Shown in pieces: positions 16,867 through 26,125 of a DNA stretch of 64,000 nt (its first letter is position 1; each line of letters begins with the position of its first letter). A program made the translations under genes and the position numbers. A model generated the notes under the pieces. The model worked only from the letters and a program-made list of their open reading frames with translations. It had not been told where the DNA came from and did not search any database. This stretch comes from JBBQYA01 sp031412335. Its GTDB lineage: Bacteria; Bacteroidota; Bacteroidia; Sphingobacteriales; Sphingobacteriaceae. The stretch lies in NCBI GenBank assembly GCA_031412335.1, contig JANOCT010000015.1, forward strand, positions 19,627 to 83,626. The letters run 5' to 3'.

Positions 16867-18969
16867 GTGGCAGAAACCAATCTTTTTTCACCTATTGAAT
16901 ACCTGAAAGGAGTTGGTCCAACACGAGGAGAAATACTAAAAAAAGAGCTGAACATTCATACGTATTCAGATTTGTTGCATTTTTTTCCATTTAGATATAT
17001 TGATAAAACAAAGATTTATACTATATCAGAAATTAATGCTGATTTACCCTTTATTCAATTAACAGGAAGTGTGGTATCGGTTGAATTGTTAGGAGAAAAA
17101 AGAGCCACTCGTTTACTGGCAAATTTTAGCGATGGCACCGGAACTATCGAATTGGTTTGGTTTAAAAGCATACCCTATATGCAAAAAATAATAAAGCCAG
17201 GTATAAAATTTCTGGTTTTTGGCAAACCAACTGAGTTTAACCATAAATATTCCCTTGTTCATCCAGAAATGGATTTATTATCAGAAGCTAAACCTGAAAT
17301 AAATCAAAGCTTAGTGCCTGTGTACAGCAGCACCGAAAAATTAAAACTTTTCCAATTAGATAGTAAGGGTTTAATGAGATTGCAATTGAATTTACATGAA
17401 GCCTTAAGTTTTAGAAATCAAGAATTTTTGCCTGTTTCAATAATTGAAAAATATAAATTATCAGATCGAAATTTTGCCTATCAGAATATACATTTCCCAA
17501 CAGATGCAATTACATTAAAACAAGCAGAAACTCGAATTAAATTTGAAGAATTTCTGTTGTTGCAGTTACGATTATTAAAAAATAAAAATCTAAGGATGGC
17601 AAAATCTGAAGGGCAATTATTTTCGAAAGTTGGAAATCGGTTTAATGATTTTTATCATAAACAACTTCCTTTCGAATTAACGGAAGCACAAAAAAAGGTT
17701 TTTAGGGAAATACGATTGGACACGAATACAGGAAGGCAAATGAACCGCTTGCTGCAAGGTGATGTAGGAAGTGGAAAAACTGTTGTTGCTTTAATGACCA
17801 TGTTACTGGCAATTGATAATGGATTTCAGGCATGTATGATGGCACCAACAGAAATCTTAGCCAATCAGCATTTACATTCTCTTACCCAATTATTGAAAGA
17901 CGAGGTTGGAGAAATTGCTTTATTAACGGGAAATATTACGGGTAAAAAAAGAGCAGCTTTATTAAATGATTTAATAGAAGGAAAAATTAAAATACTGGTA
18001 GGCACGCATGCCTTAATTGAAGACCCGGTAGTGTTTCAAAATTTAGGTTTAGCTGTAATTGATGAGCAACATCGGTTTGGTGTGGAGCAACGATCTAAAT
18101 TGTGGAAAAAAAATATTTTACCTCCACATATTCTTGTGATGACGGCTACTCCTATTCCACGAACGTTGGCTATGACCTTGTATGGCGATTTAGATGTTTC
18201 TGTAATTGATCAGCTGCCAGCAGGTAGAAAAGTGATTCAAACCATACACCGGTATGACACAAACAGGTTGGCAGTTTTTGGATTTTTACGAAAAGAAATT
18301 GCTCTTGGTCGCCAAATTTACATCGTTTATCCGTTGATAGAAGAATCTGCAAATATGGATTATAAAGATTTAATGGATGGATTTGAAAGTTTATCCAGAG
18401 ATTTTCCCCAACCCGAATATCAGATTTCCATTGTGCATGGTAGAATGAAAAGTGCAGATAAAGAAATAGAAATGCAGCGTTTCATTCAGAAAAAAACCCA
18501 AATAATGGTGGCAACAACGGTAATAGAAGTGGGGGTAAATGTGCCTAATGCTTCGGTTATGATTATAGAAAGTGCTGAACGGTTTGGATTGTCGCAATTG
18601 CACCAGTTGCGCGGAAGAGTTGGGCGAGGCTCTGATCAATCGTATTGCGTTTTGATGACTAGTCAAAAACTTTCGCCAGATGCAAAAACTAGGATTGAAA
18701 CCATGGTACGAACGAATGATGGTTTTGAAATTTCGGAAACTGATTTACGATTGAGAGGTCCTGGAGAAATACAAGGAACGCAACAAAGTGGTGTTTTAGG
18801 ATTAAAATTAGCTGATTTGGTAAAAGATCAACTGCTTTTGCAGGAGGCTAGAGCAACAGCAATTGAATTATTAAGTAAGGATCCATTTTTAAGTGAGCCA
18901 AAGCATGCTTTACTTTTACATGAACTGCGATTGGATAAACAAAATAAAGAATGGGCAAGAATAAGTTGA
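16867..18969 (+). CDS. recG: ATP-dependent DNA helicase RecG
   Basis: RecG, which remodels stalled replication forks and Holliday junctions. The 700-residue protein starts with GTG at 16867. Its N-terminal wedge domain contains an OB fold (FIQLTGSVVSVELLG, LANFSDGTGTIELVWF). The helicase core shows Walker A GDVGSGKT (298-305), DEQHRFGVEQR with the DEQH box (399-402), VMTATPIPRTLAMTLYGDL, and motif VI QLRGRVGRGSDQSYC. The length is typical. It is followed 40 nt later by the radical SAM gene on the same strand. Confidence 0.97.
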   Translation: MAETNLFSPIEYLKGVGPTRGEILKKELNIHTYSDLLHFFPFRYIDKTKIYTISEINADLPFIQLTGSVVSVELLGEKRATRLLANFSDGTGTIELVWFKSIPYMQKIIKPGIKFLVFGKPTEFNHKYSLVHPEMDLLSEAKPEINQSLVPVYSSTEKLKLFQLDSKGLMRLQLNLHEALSFRNQEFLPVSIIEKYKLSDRNFAYQNIHFPTDAITLKQAETRIKFEEFLLLQLRLLKNKNLRMAKSEGQLFSKVGNRFNDFYHKQLPFELTEAQKKVFREIRLDTNTGRQMNRLLQGDVGSGKTVVALMTMLLAIDNGFQACMMAPTEILANQHLHSLTQLLKDEVGEIALLTGNITGKKRAALLNDLIEGKIKILVGTHALIEDPVVFQNLGLAVIDEQHRFGVEQRSKLWKKNILPPHILVMTATPIPRTLAMTLYGDLDVSVIDQLPAGRKVIQTIHRYDTNRLAVFGFLRKEIALGRQIYIVYPLIEESANMDYKDLMDGFESLSRDFPQPEYQISIVHGRMKSADKEIEMQRFIQKKTQIMVATTVIEVGVNVPNASVMIIESAERFGLSQLHQLRGRVGRGSDQSYCVLMTSQKLSPDAKTRIETMVRTNDGFEISETDLRLRGPGEIQGTQQSGVLGLKLADLVKDQLLLQEARATAIELLSKDPFLSEPKHALLLHELRLDKQNKEWARIS

Positions 18970-19009
18970 GTAACCATTTTCAATTTCTATTTTTGCAAGA
19001 AATAATTAC

Positions 19010-20032
19010 ATGAACAACAACTTTACCGACTGGCTAAATTTAGCTTCCAAACTTACTTGGAGGCGAAGTTGGAATTTTGGGTTGGTGTTGACGAGTTATT
19101 TTTTAAGTAAATACACGCAAAAGAAAACGCATTGGGGCAATCCCATTAGTATTTCTATTGAACCTACAACCAGTTGCAATTTGCGATGCCCGGAATGTCC
19201 GAGTGGTTTACGCTCATTTTCCCGCCCTACTGGTATGTTATCTTCTGATTTTTTCAGAAAAACGATGGATCAGATCAGTAAAGATTTGCATTACCTAATT
19301 TTTTATTTTCAAGGGGAACCATATTTGAATCCAGATTTTTTAGAAATGGTGAAATATGCATCCGATAAAGGTGTTTACACAGCAACCTCTACCAATGCAC
19401 ATTATTTAACAGAAAAAAATGCCGAGCGAACAGTAAAAAGCGGGTTAGATCGAATAATTATTTCGATTGATGGAACTACACAAGAAACGTACGAGCAGTA
19501 CAGAATTGGTGGCAATCTGGAAAAAGTGATAGAAGGAGCTAAAAATGTTGTGAAATGGAAAAAGGCATTAAAAAGTAAAACTCCTCATATAATTTTTCAA
19601 TTTCTGGTAGTGAAACCCAATGAACATCAGATAGAAGAATTAAAAAAACTGGCAAAAGAAATAGGAGTAGATGAAGTAGGATTGAAAACTGCTCAGATCT
19701 ATGATTATGAAAATGGATCTGATTTGATTCCTTTAAATGATCATTTTTCGAGGTATAAAAAAAATGAAGATGGAACGTATTCAATTAAAAATAAATTATT
19801 GAGCCATTGTTGGAAAATGTGGCAAGGTTGTGTAATAACTTGGGATGGCTTAGTGGTGCCTTGTTGTTTCGATAAAGATGCAGAATATAGAATGGGCGAT
19901 TTGAAACAGGAAAATTTCGAACAACTATGGAAATCTGAAAAGTATAGAAGGTTTAGAAATTCGGTGATTACCTCAAGAGGAGAAATAGAAATGTGTAAAA
20001 ATTGCACAGAAGGAACCTTGGTTTGGGGTTGA
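19010..20032 (+). CDS. Radical SAM protein with SPASM-type C-terminal cluster region
   Basis: A 340-residue radical SAM enzyme. The [4Fe-4S] site is C56, C60, C63 within EPTTSCNLRCPECPSG. IIISIDGTTQETYEQYRIGG is the conserved strand of the partial TIM barrel. The C-terminus carries extra Cys in a SPASM-like pattern (HCWKMWQGC, VPCCFDK, MCKNC), expected to hold auxiliary Fe-S clusters. Such proteins modify peptides, proteins or small molecules. No precursor peptide gene is visible next to it. It sits between recG and an MFS gene; this combination is not informative about the substrate. Confidence 0.85.
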   Translation: MNNNFTDWLNLASKLTWRRSWNFGLVLTSYFLSKYTQKKTHWGNPISISIEPTTSCNLRCPECPSGLRSFSRPTGMLSSDFFRKTMDQISKDLHYLIFYFQGEPYLNPDFLEMVKYASDKGVYTATSTNAHYLTEKNAERTVKSGLDRIIISIDGTTQETYEQYRIGGNLEKVIEGAKNVVKWKKALKSKTPHIIFQFLVVKPNEHQIEELKKLAKEIGVDEVGLKTAQIYDYENGSDLIPLNDHFSRYKKNEDGTYSIKNKLLSHCWKMWQGCVITWDGLVVPCCFDKDAEYRMGDLKQENFEQLWKSEKYRRFRNSVITSRGEIEMCKNCTEGTLVWG

Positions 20033-20050
20033 AATATTAATACAAAAATT

Positions 20051-21313
20051 GTGGGAGCAGATAATTCTGAACTAAAAAAAGATCCTTATCAGGCATTAAA
20101 ATTTCGTGGGTTTAGGAATTTTTTAATCATGCGAGTATTTGTAACCTTGGCAGTACAAATACAGGCAGTAATTTTAGGCTGGCATATTTACACCTTAACC
20201 AAAGATCCTCTTTCTTTAGGTTTTATTGGATTGGCTGAAGCAATTCCGGCTTTGTCTGTAGCTTTATTAGCAGGCCATATAGCTGATCATAACAACCGGA
20301 AATGGATATTACGAATATCAATTTTAGTGATGTTGGTTTGTTCGTTGGCAATGCTGATTGTAACGTTGCCGAGTGTTGCCGATGATTTAAGTTTGCGGCA
20401 AACGCTTACCGTTTTATATTCCACCATCATCATGATTGGTTTTGCAAGAGGATTTTATTCGCCAGCTGCGTTTTCATTAATTTCTCAATTAGTACCTCGA
20501 ACGGCATATGCCAATAGTTCTACTTGGAATAGTTCTTTTTGGCAAGCTTCTGCTATTGCCGGACCTGCCTTGGGAGGTTTGATTTTTGGCTTTTATGGTA
20601 TAACCGTTTGTTTTGCTATTATTGTTTTGTTACATACTACGGCCATTGTTTTGGTTGGCTTTATACGAGAACTTGAAATACAAACCATACCCGAAAAAGC
20701 GGAGAATATTATTGAGAGTTTGATGCAAGGTATCCGGTTTGTGTTCTCTACAAAAATGATGTTGGGTGCCTTGACGCTGGATTTGTTTTCAGTATTTTTT
20801 GGTGGTGCGGTTGCTTTGTTGCCTGTGTTTGCCAACGATATTTTAAGTACCGGACCGCAAGGTCTTGGCTTATTACGTGCTGCTCCGTCGGTTGGCGCGG
20901 TGCTTTCGATGTTGTTTTTTGCTTACAATACCCCGATGAATAAACCATGGAGGAATCTATTAATTGGGGTGACAGGTTTTGGAGTAAGTATTATCTTATT
21001 TGGCTTGTCCACAAATTTTTATCTGTCGCTATTTTTCTTATTTCTGAGTGGTGGGTTTGATAGTGTAAGTGTAATTATCCGTTCTACCATATTGCAATTG
21101 CTTACTCCAGATGCAATGCGCGGAAGAGTTTCGGCGGTGAATACGATGTTTATCGGCTCAAGTAATGAGATTGGAGCTTTTGAGAGTGGTTTGGCAGCGA
21201 AAATGATTGGTGTAGTACCTTCTGTGATATTTGGTGGAAGTATGACCTTGATGATAGCGGGGATAACATGGTTGAAAACGAAGGATTTGTTGGGTGTGAG
21301 GTTGGAGAAGTAA
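20051..21313 (+). CDS. MFS transporter (EntS-like)
   Basis: Twelve-helix major facilitator of 420 residues, similar in layout to the enterobactin-exporter (EntS/MFS_3) group. It has FRNFLIMRVFVTLAVQIQAVILGWHIYTLTKDPLSLGFIGLAEAIPAL at the N-terminus, the cytoplasmic loop motif GHIADHNNRKWIL after helix 2, a central hydrophilic loop (about 195-225), and GGFDSVSVIIRSTILQLLTPDAMRGRVSAVNTMFIGSSNEIG in the second half. It starts with GTG 18 nt after the radical SAM stop, so the two are probably co-transcribed. The exported compound is unknown. The last ~400 bases are richer in G and C than the surroundings. Confidence 0.88.
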   Translation: MGADNSELKKDPYQALKFRGFRNFLIMRVFVTLAVQIQAVILGWHIYTLTKDPLSLGFIGLAEAIPALSVALLAGHIADHNNRKWILRISILVMLVCSLAMLIVTLPSVADDLSLRQTLTVLYSTIIMIGFARGFYSPAAFSLISQLVPRTAYANSSTWNSSFWQASAIAGPALGGLIFGFYGITVCFAIIVLLHTTAIVLVGFIRELEIQTIPEKAENIIESLMQGIRFVFSTKMMLGALTLDLFSVFFGGAVALLPVFANDILSTGPQGLGLLRAAPSVGAVLSMLFFAYNTPMNKPWRNLLIGVTGFGVSIILFGLSTNFYLSLFFLFLSGGFDSVSVIIRSTILQLLTPDAMRGRVSAVNTMFIGSSNEIGAFESGLAAKMIGVVPSVIFGGSMTLMIAGITWLKTKDLLGVRLEK

Positions 21314-21455
21314 AGGTTTTGTGGATTTTTATAGTTACTAACTCGAGTTTTATATGCGCCATTGAGAGACTTATACTCCCCATTGCTATTTTAATACGAC
21401 TGATTTGACATAAATTTTAGTGTATTGAGCGATAAGAAATACCGCCAAATTAACT

Positions 21456-21854
21456 TTACTCATTTATTAGAAAACTAGGTTTGAAAATAACTATTTTCAG
21501 ATTATTTAAATACAAAGCAAGAACTTTTTCTTCTATGGATAAAAGAAATTCTTCTTTATTTTTGATCACTTTATTCTCTTCAACAATTTCAGAAAAGGTA
21601 ATTTGGAAATCGCTTATGAAATTTACTTTATATTTTAAATTACCTATAATTGGAACTCCTGATCCAAAGAATTTTCTCATAATAAAATAATCATTGTTCT
21701 CTTTAATAAGTGTAATGCTTTGCCCTGAAAATGTATCATTAATTATTATTTCTTGGTTTAAGAAGTCTATAATCTTTTGACTTTTATCTTGAGCGATTGA
21801 TGATGACAAAAAGTGAAAGGCGCAAAAAAAGAATATTATAAATTTTGAATTCAT
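21456..21854 (-). CDS. Hypothetical secreted protein
   Basis: A 132-residue protein I do not recognise. Residues 1-21 form a clear signal peptide (hydrophobic core FFFCAFHFLSS, then SIAQ). The rest is a small mixed alpha/beta domain with IINDTFSGQSITLIKENNDYFIMRKF and a basic C-terminus. It follows the amylase gene on the same strand after 46 nt and may be transcribed with it. Composition is as AT-rich as its neighbours. Confidence 0.6.
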   Translation of the reverse strand: MNSKFIIFFFCAFHFLSSSIAQDKSQKIIDFLNQEIIINDTFSGQSITLIKENNDYFIMRKFFGSGVPIIGNLKYKVNFISDFQITFSEIVEENKVIKNKEEFLLSIEEKVLALYLNNLKIVIFKPSFLINE

Positions 21855-21900
21855 AATTAAAATTGATCTGTAAACTAAATCTTTGAGGTTCTAATCATCC

Positions 21901-23562
21901 TTACTTCTTTAAAACCAAATACGTAAACGGCTCCAGTGTAATTTCTGTGGTAGTAATTTCGCTTACTCCGGTCATGGCGTTTGTCCAAGTGGTGTTTGCG
22001 ACTGATGAGGGTAGAGTGAAATTGATGGATTTGTTTCGGAGGTTTGACACTACAAATACTTTTTCTGTTCCCAACTCTTTCGTAAACGCACAAACATCAA
22101 TGGTAGAATATGAAAGTAATGTTCCGCGGCGAATGGCCTCACTAGCGTTTCTGAAGGCTATTACTTTTTTGTATTCGGCGGTAACTGCAGGATTTACATT
22201 CCAATTGATATTTGCACCCATAAATGGAAAAGTAAGTCGGTATGCAGTGCCTACTTCTTGCCCGCTATATATCATGGGAACACTTTTCATGTAAGAAACT
22301 ACCACAAAACCTGCCATAGAACCTTTTAAGCCACCAAATAATTCGAGAGGTGTTCCATCGGAACCGTTGACATCGTGATTGGTAAGATATCGAACTACCT
22401 GTTGACCTGATGTAGCATTTAGATATTCGGAATTGTTGAGTGAGTTGATACTGATAACGGAAAGATTATTTTTATAGATATTTTTTATTTGTGAGAAAAA
22501 GCTGAAGCCGAACGTAAAATCGAAACCTACTGTAAAATGATTGCTTCGGTTTCCTTCTGCCAATAATAGCAATTTGTGGCTCTTAATATTTCTAAGTGTA
22601 TCGATGGTTTGTTTCCAAAAATCTACAGGTGGCCCATCAGAAAAGTCGAATCTAAAACCATCTATATTGGCTTTGTAGACCCAATATTTCATGCTGTTAA
22701 TCATCTCTAAACGCATTGCTGGTTTGCTGAAGTTTAATTGAGCAACATCGTTCCAGCCCGTGCCGGGAGGAGGTAAAACATTGCCAGCGGCATCTTGCAA
22801 GTACCAATCTTTGTGGTCACTTATCCATTCGTGATCATAAGAGGTATGGTTTGCGACCCAATCCATAATCACACTCATATTTTTGCTGTGAGCAGCGTCT
22901 ACTAATGCTCTAAGATCTGTTAAATTCCCAAATTCAGCATTAATACCTTTATAATCTTTAATGCAATAAGGAGAATTAATTCCTTTTAAGATTCCCAACG
23001 GATAGGTTGGCATTAAATAAATCACATTTGCGCCAAGTGCTTTGATAGAGTCAAGGCGGGCAATAACTCCTTGCAGATTCCCTTGGCTACTAAAAGCACG
23101 GATGTTGACTTGGTAAATTGTTGCATCTTGTTTGTCCGTAACGTTAGAGAATGGAGTTCCATATTGAATAAACTCAGTAGACTTAACAGGAAGTGAAATG
23201 TTGCAAGATTGGCCAGCAATTGAAATAGCAAAATTAGCTGAACCTGAAGTTGTTGGTATGCCTGAAACATTGTAAATAAGGTTGCCTTTTTCCTTTGCTA
23301 AGGAACCTGATTGTAAAATTATTGAAAGGCCAGTTACACTTGTGGATGATATTGAAGCGCTATCGTTATAATCTGAACCATCTCCTCCTGAATAGGGTAC
23401 AGTAATAAAACCTGAGAAAGATTCTCCAATTAATGCTGAAGCACTTGCTGTTGCAGCCTCGCAATTCAAAGAAAATTTCGATAATTTATTTTCGGGATTT
23501 TCTGGTTTTTTGCAGGATTGGGTAATTACAAAAAGAAAAAAAAGTATTAGGAAATGTTTCAT
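21901..23562 (-). CDS. Lipoprotein alpha-amylase family glycosidase (GH13)
   Basis: A 553-residue GH13 enzyme predicted to hydrolyse alpha-1,4 (or alpha-1,6) glucans at the cell surface. The N-terminus is a lipoprotein signal (FFLFVITQSC, Cys 17). Residues ~30-130 are a beta-sandwich-like module. The barrel runs from ~140: region I DWVANHT, region II DGFRFDFSD with nucleophile D306, region III LLAEGN with acid E336, and region IV YLTNHD with D397. All three catalytic carboxylates are present. The C-terminal beta domain ends LEPFTYLVLKK. No susC/susD pair is nearby, so it is not in a classical utilisation locus. Confidence 0.92.
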   Translation of the reverse strand: MKHFLILFFLFVITQSCKKPENPENKLSKFSLNCEAATASASALIGESFSGFITVPYSGGDGSDYNDSASISSTSVTGLSIILQSGSLAKEKGNLIYNVSGIPTTSGSANFAISIAGQSCNISLPVKSTEFIQYGTPFSNVTDKQDATIYQVNIRAFSSQGNLQGVIARLDSIKALGANVIYLMPTYPLGILKGINSPYCIKDYKGINAEFGNLTDLRALVDAAHSKNMSVIMDWVANHTSYDHEWISDHKDWYLQDAAGNVLPPPGTGWNDVAQLNFSKPAMRLEMINSMKYWVYKANIDGFRFDFSDGPPVDFWKQTIDTLRNIKSHKLLLLAEGNRSNHFTVGFDFTFGFSFFSQIKNIYKNNLSVISINSLNNSEYLNATSGQQVVRYLTNHDVNGSDGTPLELFGGLKGSMAGFVVVSYMKSVPMIYSGQEVGTAYRLTFPFMGANINWNVNPAVTAEYKKVIAFRNASEAIRRGTLLSYSTIDVCAFTKELGTEKVFVVSNLRNKSINFTLPSSVANTTWTNAMTGVSEITTTEITLEPFTYLVLKK

Positions 23563-23724
23563 CCAACCAAATTAGGAATTAAAATCTAATGTTTTATATT
23601 CTATAAAAATTGAATTGTAAAAAAATGGCTCAATAAATAATACTATTTCTTGGTTACATAATTAAAATATTTTGATTAATTTCTTTTCAAAAAATAGTGG
23701 TATAAATCACCCAAAGTGTTGGCT

Positions 23725-24105
23725 TTAAGATTGAATCATCGGCAGATATTTTTCTCGGTTTTCAAATATTACCCAGAGGTTTATGACGAGCAAAACGATT
23801 GCTATAGGCAATCCAGAAGGAGCATTTATAATATTACTTAATAAAATTCCAATCATAACTGGAAAAATTATTATTGCTCCCAATGCTCTATACTTTGGAA
23901 TGATAAATAACACTCCTCCTAAAACCTCAGCAAAACCAACTAATGGCATAAGCCAGCTAATTTCCATAAATGCTGCCATTAATTTGAGCATACTTTCAGG
24001 CATGTCTTTGGGCATAGGCATGTAATTAAAAAATTTGTTCAATCCTGCATTAATAAACATTAAACCAAAAAGCAGGCATAAGCCAAATAGAATTTTATTT
24101 TTCAT
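23725..24105 (-). CDS. DoxX family membrane protein
   Basis: A 126-residue protein with four predicted transmembrane helices, matching the DoxX/DoxD-like family: LCLLFGLMFINAGLNKFFNYMP, WLMPLVGFAEVLGGVLFIIPKYRALGAIIIFPVMIGILLSNI and a final helix. The GLNKF and E-x-x-G-G-x-L patterns are family features. DoxX proteins are linked to thiosulfate or redox metabolism in some organisms, but most bacterial members have no assigned role. It stands alone with about 160 bp of non-coding sequence before the amylase gene. Confidence 0.85.
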   Translation of the reverse strand: MKNKILFGLCLLFGLMFINAGLNKFFNYMPMPKDMPESMLKLMAAFMEISWLMPLVGFAEVLGGVLFIIPKYRALGAIIIFPVMIGILLSNIINAPSGLPIAIVLLVINLWVIFENREKYLPMIQS

Positions 24106-24190
24106 CGGTGTTGTTTTTTATTTGTAAAATAAATTTGATTTTGTTTAGATAACTAAATGAATACAACAATTTGGGAAGCTAAATTTATAT

Positions 24191-25354
24191 TTATTGTTTA
24201 TCCATCCAGTATTGAATTTCAAATTCATATAGATTATGCTTGATCGGGTCGATAATTATATCTTCAAATTCATTATTGTTTTTTACAAATGCTTTTGTAT
24301 CCCAATTGCCCCTAGTTAGTTGAATTTTAGTTAATGAATTAACCTTTATTTTTATTTCTCGTTCATTATTTTTCAAACTTTTCATTTTTACTTTTGAAGG
24401 ATTCCATTCGCCCAACGATAGTTGATTGCCAGTTATATAAACTTCATCTTTATTATCTGGAACTTTAACCCTTTTAGTAACATCATATTCTTTGTCATAT
24501 ATTTTTTCAGGTTGCTTAATTGAGTAATCGCTATAGAGTTTTAAACTTTTTATAATACTTGGCATATAAACCGACCAATGGTCATTGCTTGATAAGTCTT
24601 CTATTTCAACTTTCAGCTTGTTTTGTATTGAAGGGCTTTGCAAAAACTCATAAAATTTTTGCCTTGCTGGTAACCATTCCTGCCAATATTCTTTGCCTTC
24701 GTCTGCATTACTTATATATAAAAACTTATTTTCCTTTTGTTTACTAAAATCAAATTTTTTATACTCATGAATAATGTCCTGTTTATCGATTACCAAATTT
24801 GGTGAAATTGCAATAAACGAATCAAACAAATTATTTTTAAGAATTAATGTTTGTAAAATAAACGAAGCACTTAAAGAATGCCCAATTGCTACCCTTTTTG
24901 GCAATGTTCTGTAATTAGAATCTATGTATTTAACTACTTCATTTTCCGTGTAATCAAGTAATTTTTCAGCATTACAACAATAGCCATTAAACAATTCTTG
25001 CTTAGTTATATTTTTGGGAGTAAAAGAATAATCGTTATTTCTTGCATAATCAGTTTCTTCATAATAAGGAGAAACGATACCAACCACTATAAATTTATTT
25101 TTGCTTAAATAACTTAATGAGGAATGAACTAAGTCAAAATGCTCTCTGTTCTGTGAATCAAAAACGTAAATCACTTCATAACTTACCAGATTAGTTTCAT
25201 CATAATTTTTAGGAGTGTAAATTAATACAGGCCTTTTTTGATTTAAAATTTTGGAGTCAATTTCTATTTGTACAACTCTTGCTATTTCTTGAGCCCTTAA
25301 ATTATTTGAAATAATTAAAAGTAAAAATATAAAAAGTGAATTTTTTATTTTCAT
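24191..25354 (-). CDS. Secreted esterase-like alpha/beta hydrolase with C-terminal carbohydrate-binding-like domain
   Basis: Putative esterase of the enterochelin-esterase/esterase D type. The chosen ATG at 25354 gives 387 residues with a clean signal peptide (SLFIFLLLIISNNLRAQ); an upstream in-frame ATG at 25390 would bury it. The fold shows EVIYVFDSQNREHFDLV, the nucleophile elbow GHSLSAS, and a late SSNDHWSVYMP that probably supplies the catalytic His. The last ~90 residues (VKVPDNKDEVYITGNQLSLGEWNP and following) resemble a CBM20/starch-binding-type fold. Substrate unknown. The start lies only 19 nt after a broken DUF4256 gene. Confidence 0.75.
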   Translation of the reverse strand: MKIKNSLFIFLLLIISNNLRAQEIARVVQIEIDSKILNQKRPVLIYTPKNYDETNLVSYEVIYVFDSQNREHFDLVHSSLSYLSKNKFIVVGIVSPYYEETDYARNNDYSFTPKNITKQELFNGYCCNAEKLLDYTENEVVKYIDSNYRTLPKRVAIGHSLSASFILQTLILKNNLFDSFIAISPNLVIDKQDIIHEYKKFDFSKQKENKFLYISNADEGKEYWQEWLPARQKFYEFLQSPSIQNKLKVEIEDLSSNDHWSVYMPSIIKSLKLYSDYSIKQPEKIYDKEYDVTKRVKVPDNKDEVYITGNQLSLGEWNPSKVKMKSLKNNEREIKIKVNSLTKIQLTRGNWDTKAFVKNNNEFEDIIIDPIKHNLYEFEIQYWMDKQ

Positions 25355-25373
25355 AACATAAATTATTAAAATT

Positions 25374-25577
25374 CTAAAGGTTATTACCAATAATTAAAAC
25401 ATATAAATTTAAAATAATACTTCCTTTTAGCGACCATAATTTATTGGTATTAGCAAAAAGTTTTTCTTGCACATTTGCCCATTTTAGATTTTCATGTCGA
25501 AACATATTTTTTTCGAAACGATCTTTTAACAATTCAATTAGATCTTGAAATTGGATAGTCGCTAATTCCTCTTTCAT
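25374..25577 (-). pseudogene. Truncated DUF4256 gene remnant
   Basis: The 67-codon frame carries only the beginning of a DUF4256 protein. FQDLIELLKDRFEKNM, FRHENLKWANVQEKL and NTNKLWSL match the start of this roughly 185-residue family as I remember it. Directly after WSL, where relatives continue with a conserved Glu-Met-Glu-x-Thr-Gly-Gly segment, the sequence becomes unrelated AT-rich codons and stops. The remaining two-thirds of the gene is absent, since the esterase gene starts 19 nt further on. A deletion seems more likely than a frameshift. It lies 42 nt after the DUF1801 gene, a common partner of DUF4256 genes. Confidence 0.65.
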
Positions 25578-25619
25578 GTTTTTTTCAATTAAAGAAAAAT
25601 AATGTTTTGGAAATAATTT

Positions 25620-26051
25620 CTAATCTGCTGTTTTAAGTAATGAAGCACTAATCATTTCTTGCAAAACTGAAAGATCAACATCCTCCAATTTATTGATGTA
25701 AAGGCAACCAACACCCGTTTTATGTTTGCCAAGTCTTTCCAACATCGCCGATTGTTCTTTAATGTTGATACTTAAATACAAAGATAAATTTGCTTTTCGG
25801 GGTGAAAAGCCTATTCGAAGCCAATCTACTTCCCTACCTGTGTTTGGGCTTTTGAATCGCTTATTTCCAAAACCTATAAGAGAACTGCTCCATAAAACCG
25901 GCTCTTCACCACTTGCTTTCTTCATCATTTCCATCAACACAAAACTGTCTTTTCGCTTTTGTTCATCTGGCACATTATTGATAAAGTCTTCTACGCTTGC
26001 CTTGGTTGGCTTAGTTTTGATATCAACCAGTTTTGATTTTTTTTCAGCCAT
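25620..26051 (-). CDS. DUF1801 domain protein
   Basis: A 143-residue DUF1801 protein (YdhG-like fold). The features are SVEDFINNVPDEQKRKDSFVLMEMMKKASGEEPVLWSSSLIGFGN at the N-terminus, the central DWLRIGFSPRKANLSLYLS, and the C-terminal GKHKTGVGCLYINKLEDVDLSVLQEMI. The biochemical role is unknown; related proteins have been linked to iron or to small-molecule binding, without proof. Upstream on the same strand is another DUF1801/YdeI-type gene and downstream the DUF4256 remnant, forming a small cluster of accessory domain proteins. Confidence 0.88.
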   Translation of the reverse strand: MAEKKSKLVDIKTKPTKASVEDFINNVPDEQKRKDSFVLMEMMKKASGEEPVLWSSSLIGFGNKRFKSPNTGREVDWLRIGFSPRKANLSLYLSINIKEQSAMLERLGKHKTGVGCLYINKLEDVDLSVLQEMISASLLKTAD

Positions 26052-26125
26052 TTCAATATTTACACGGTTGTTGATGAATTAAAAATTTAATTAATTTCAA
26101 TATTAATATTTTCTAATAAAAGAAA

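Noticed and set aside
19010..21313. RiPP biosynthetic cluster
   Set aside because: A radical SAM/SPASM gene and an exporter are present, but no precursor peptide, leader-binding (PqqD-like) domain or peptidase gene is adjacent.
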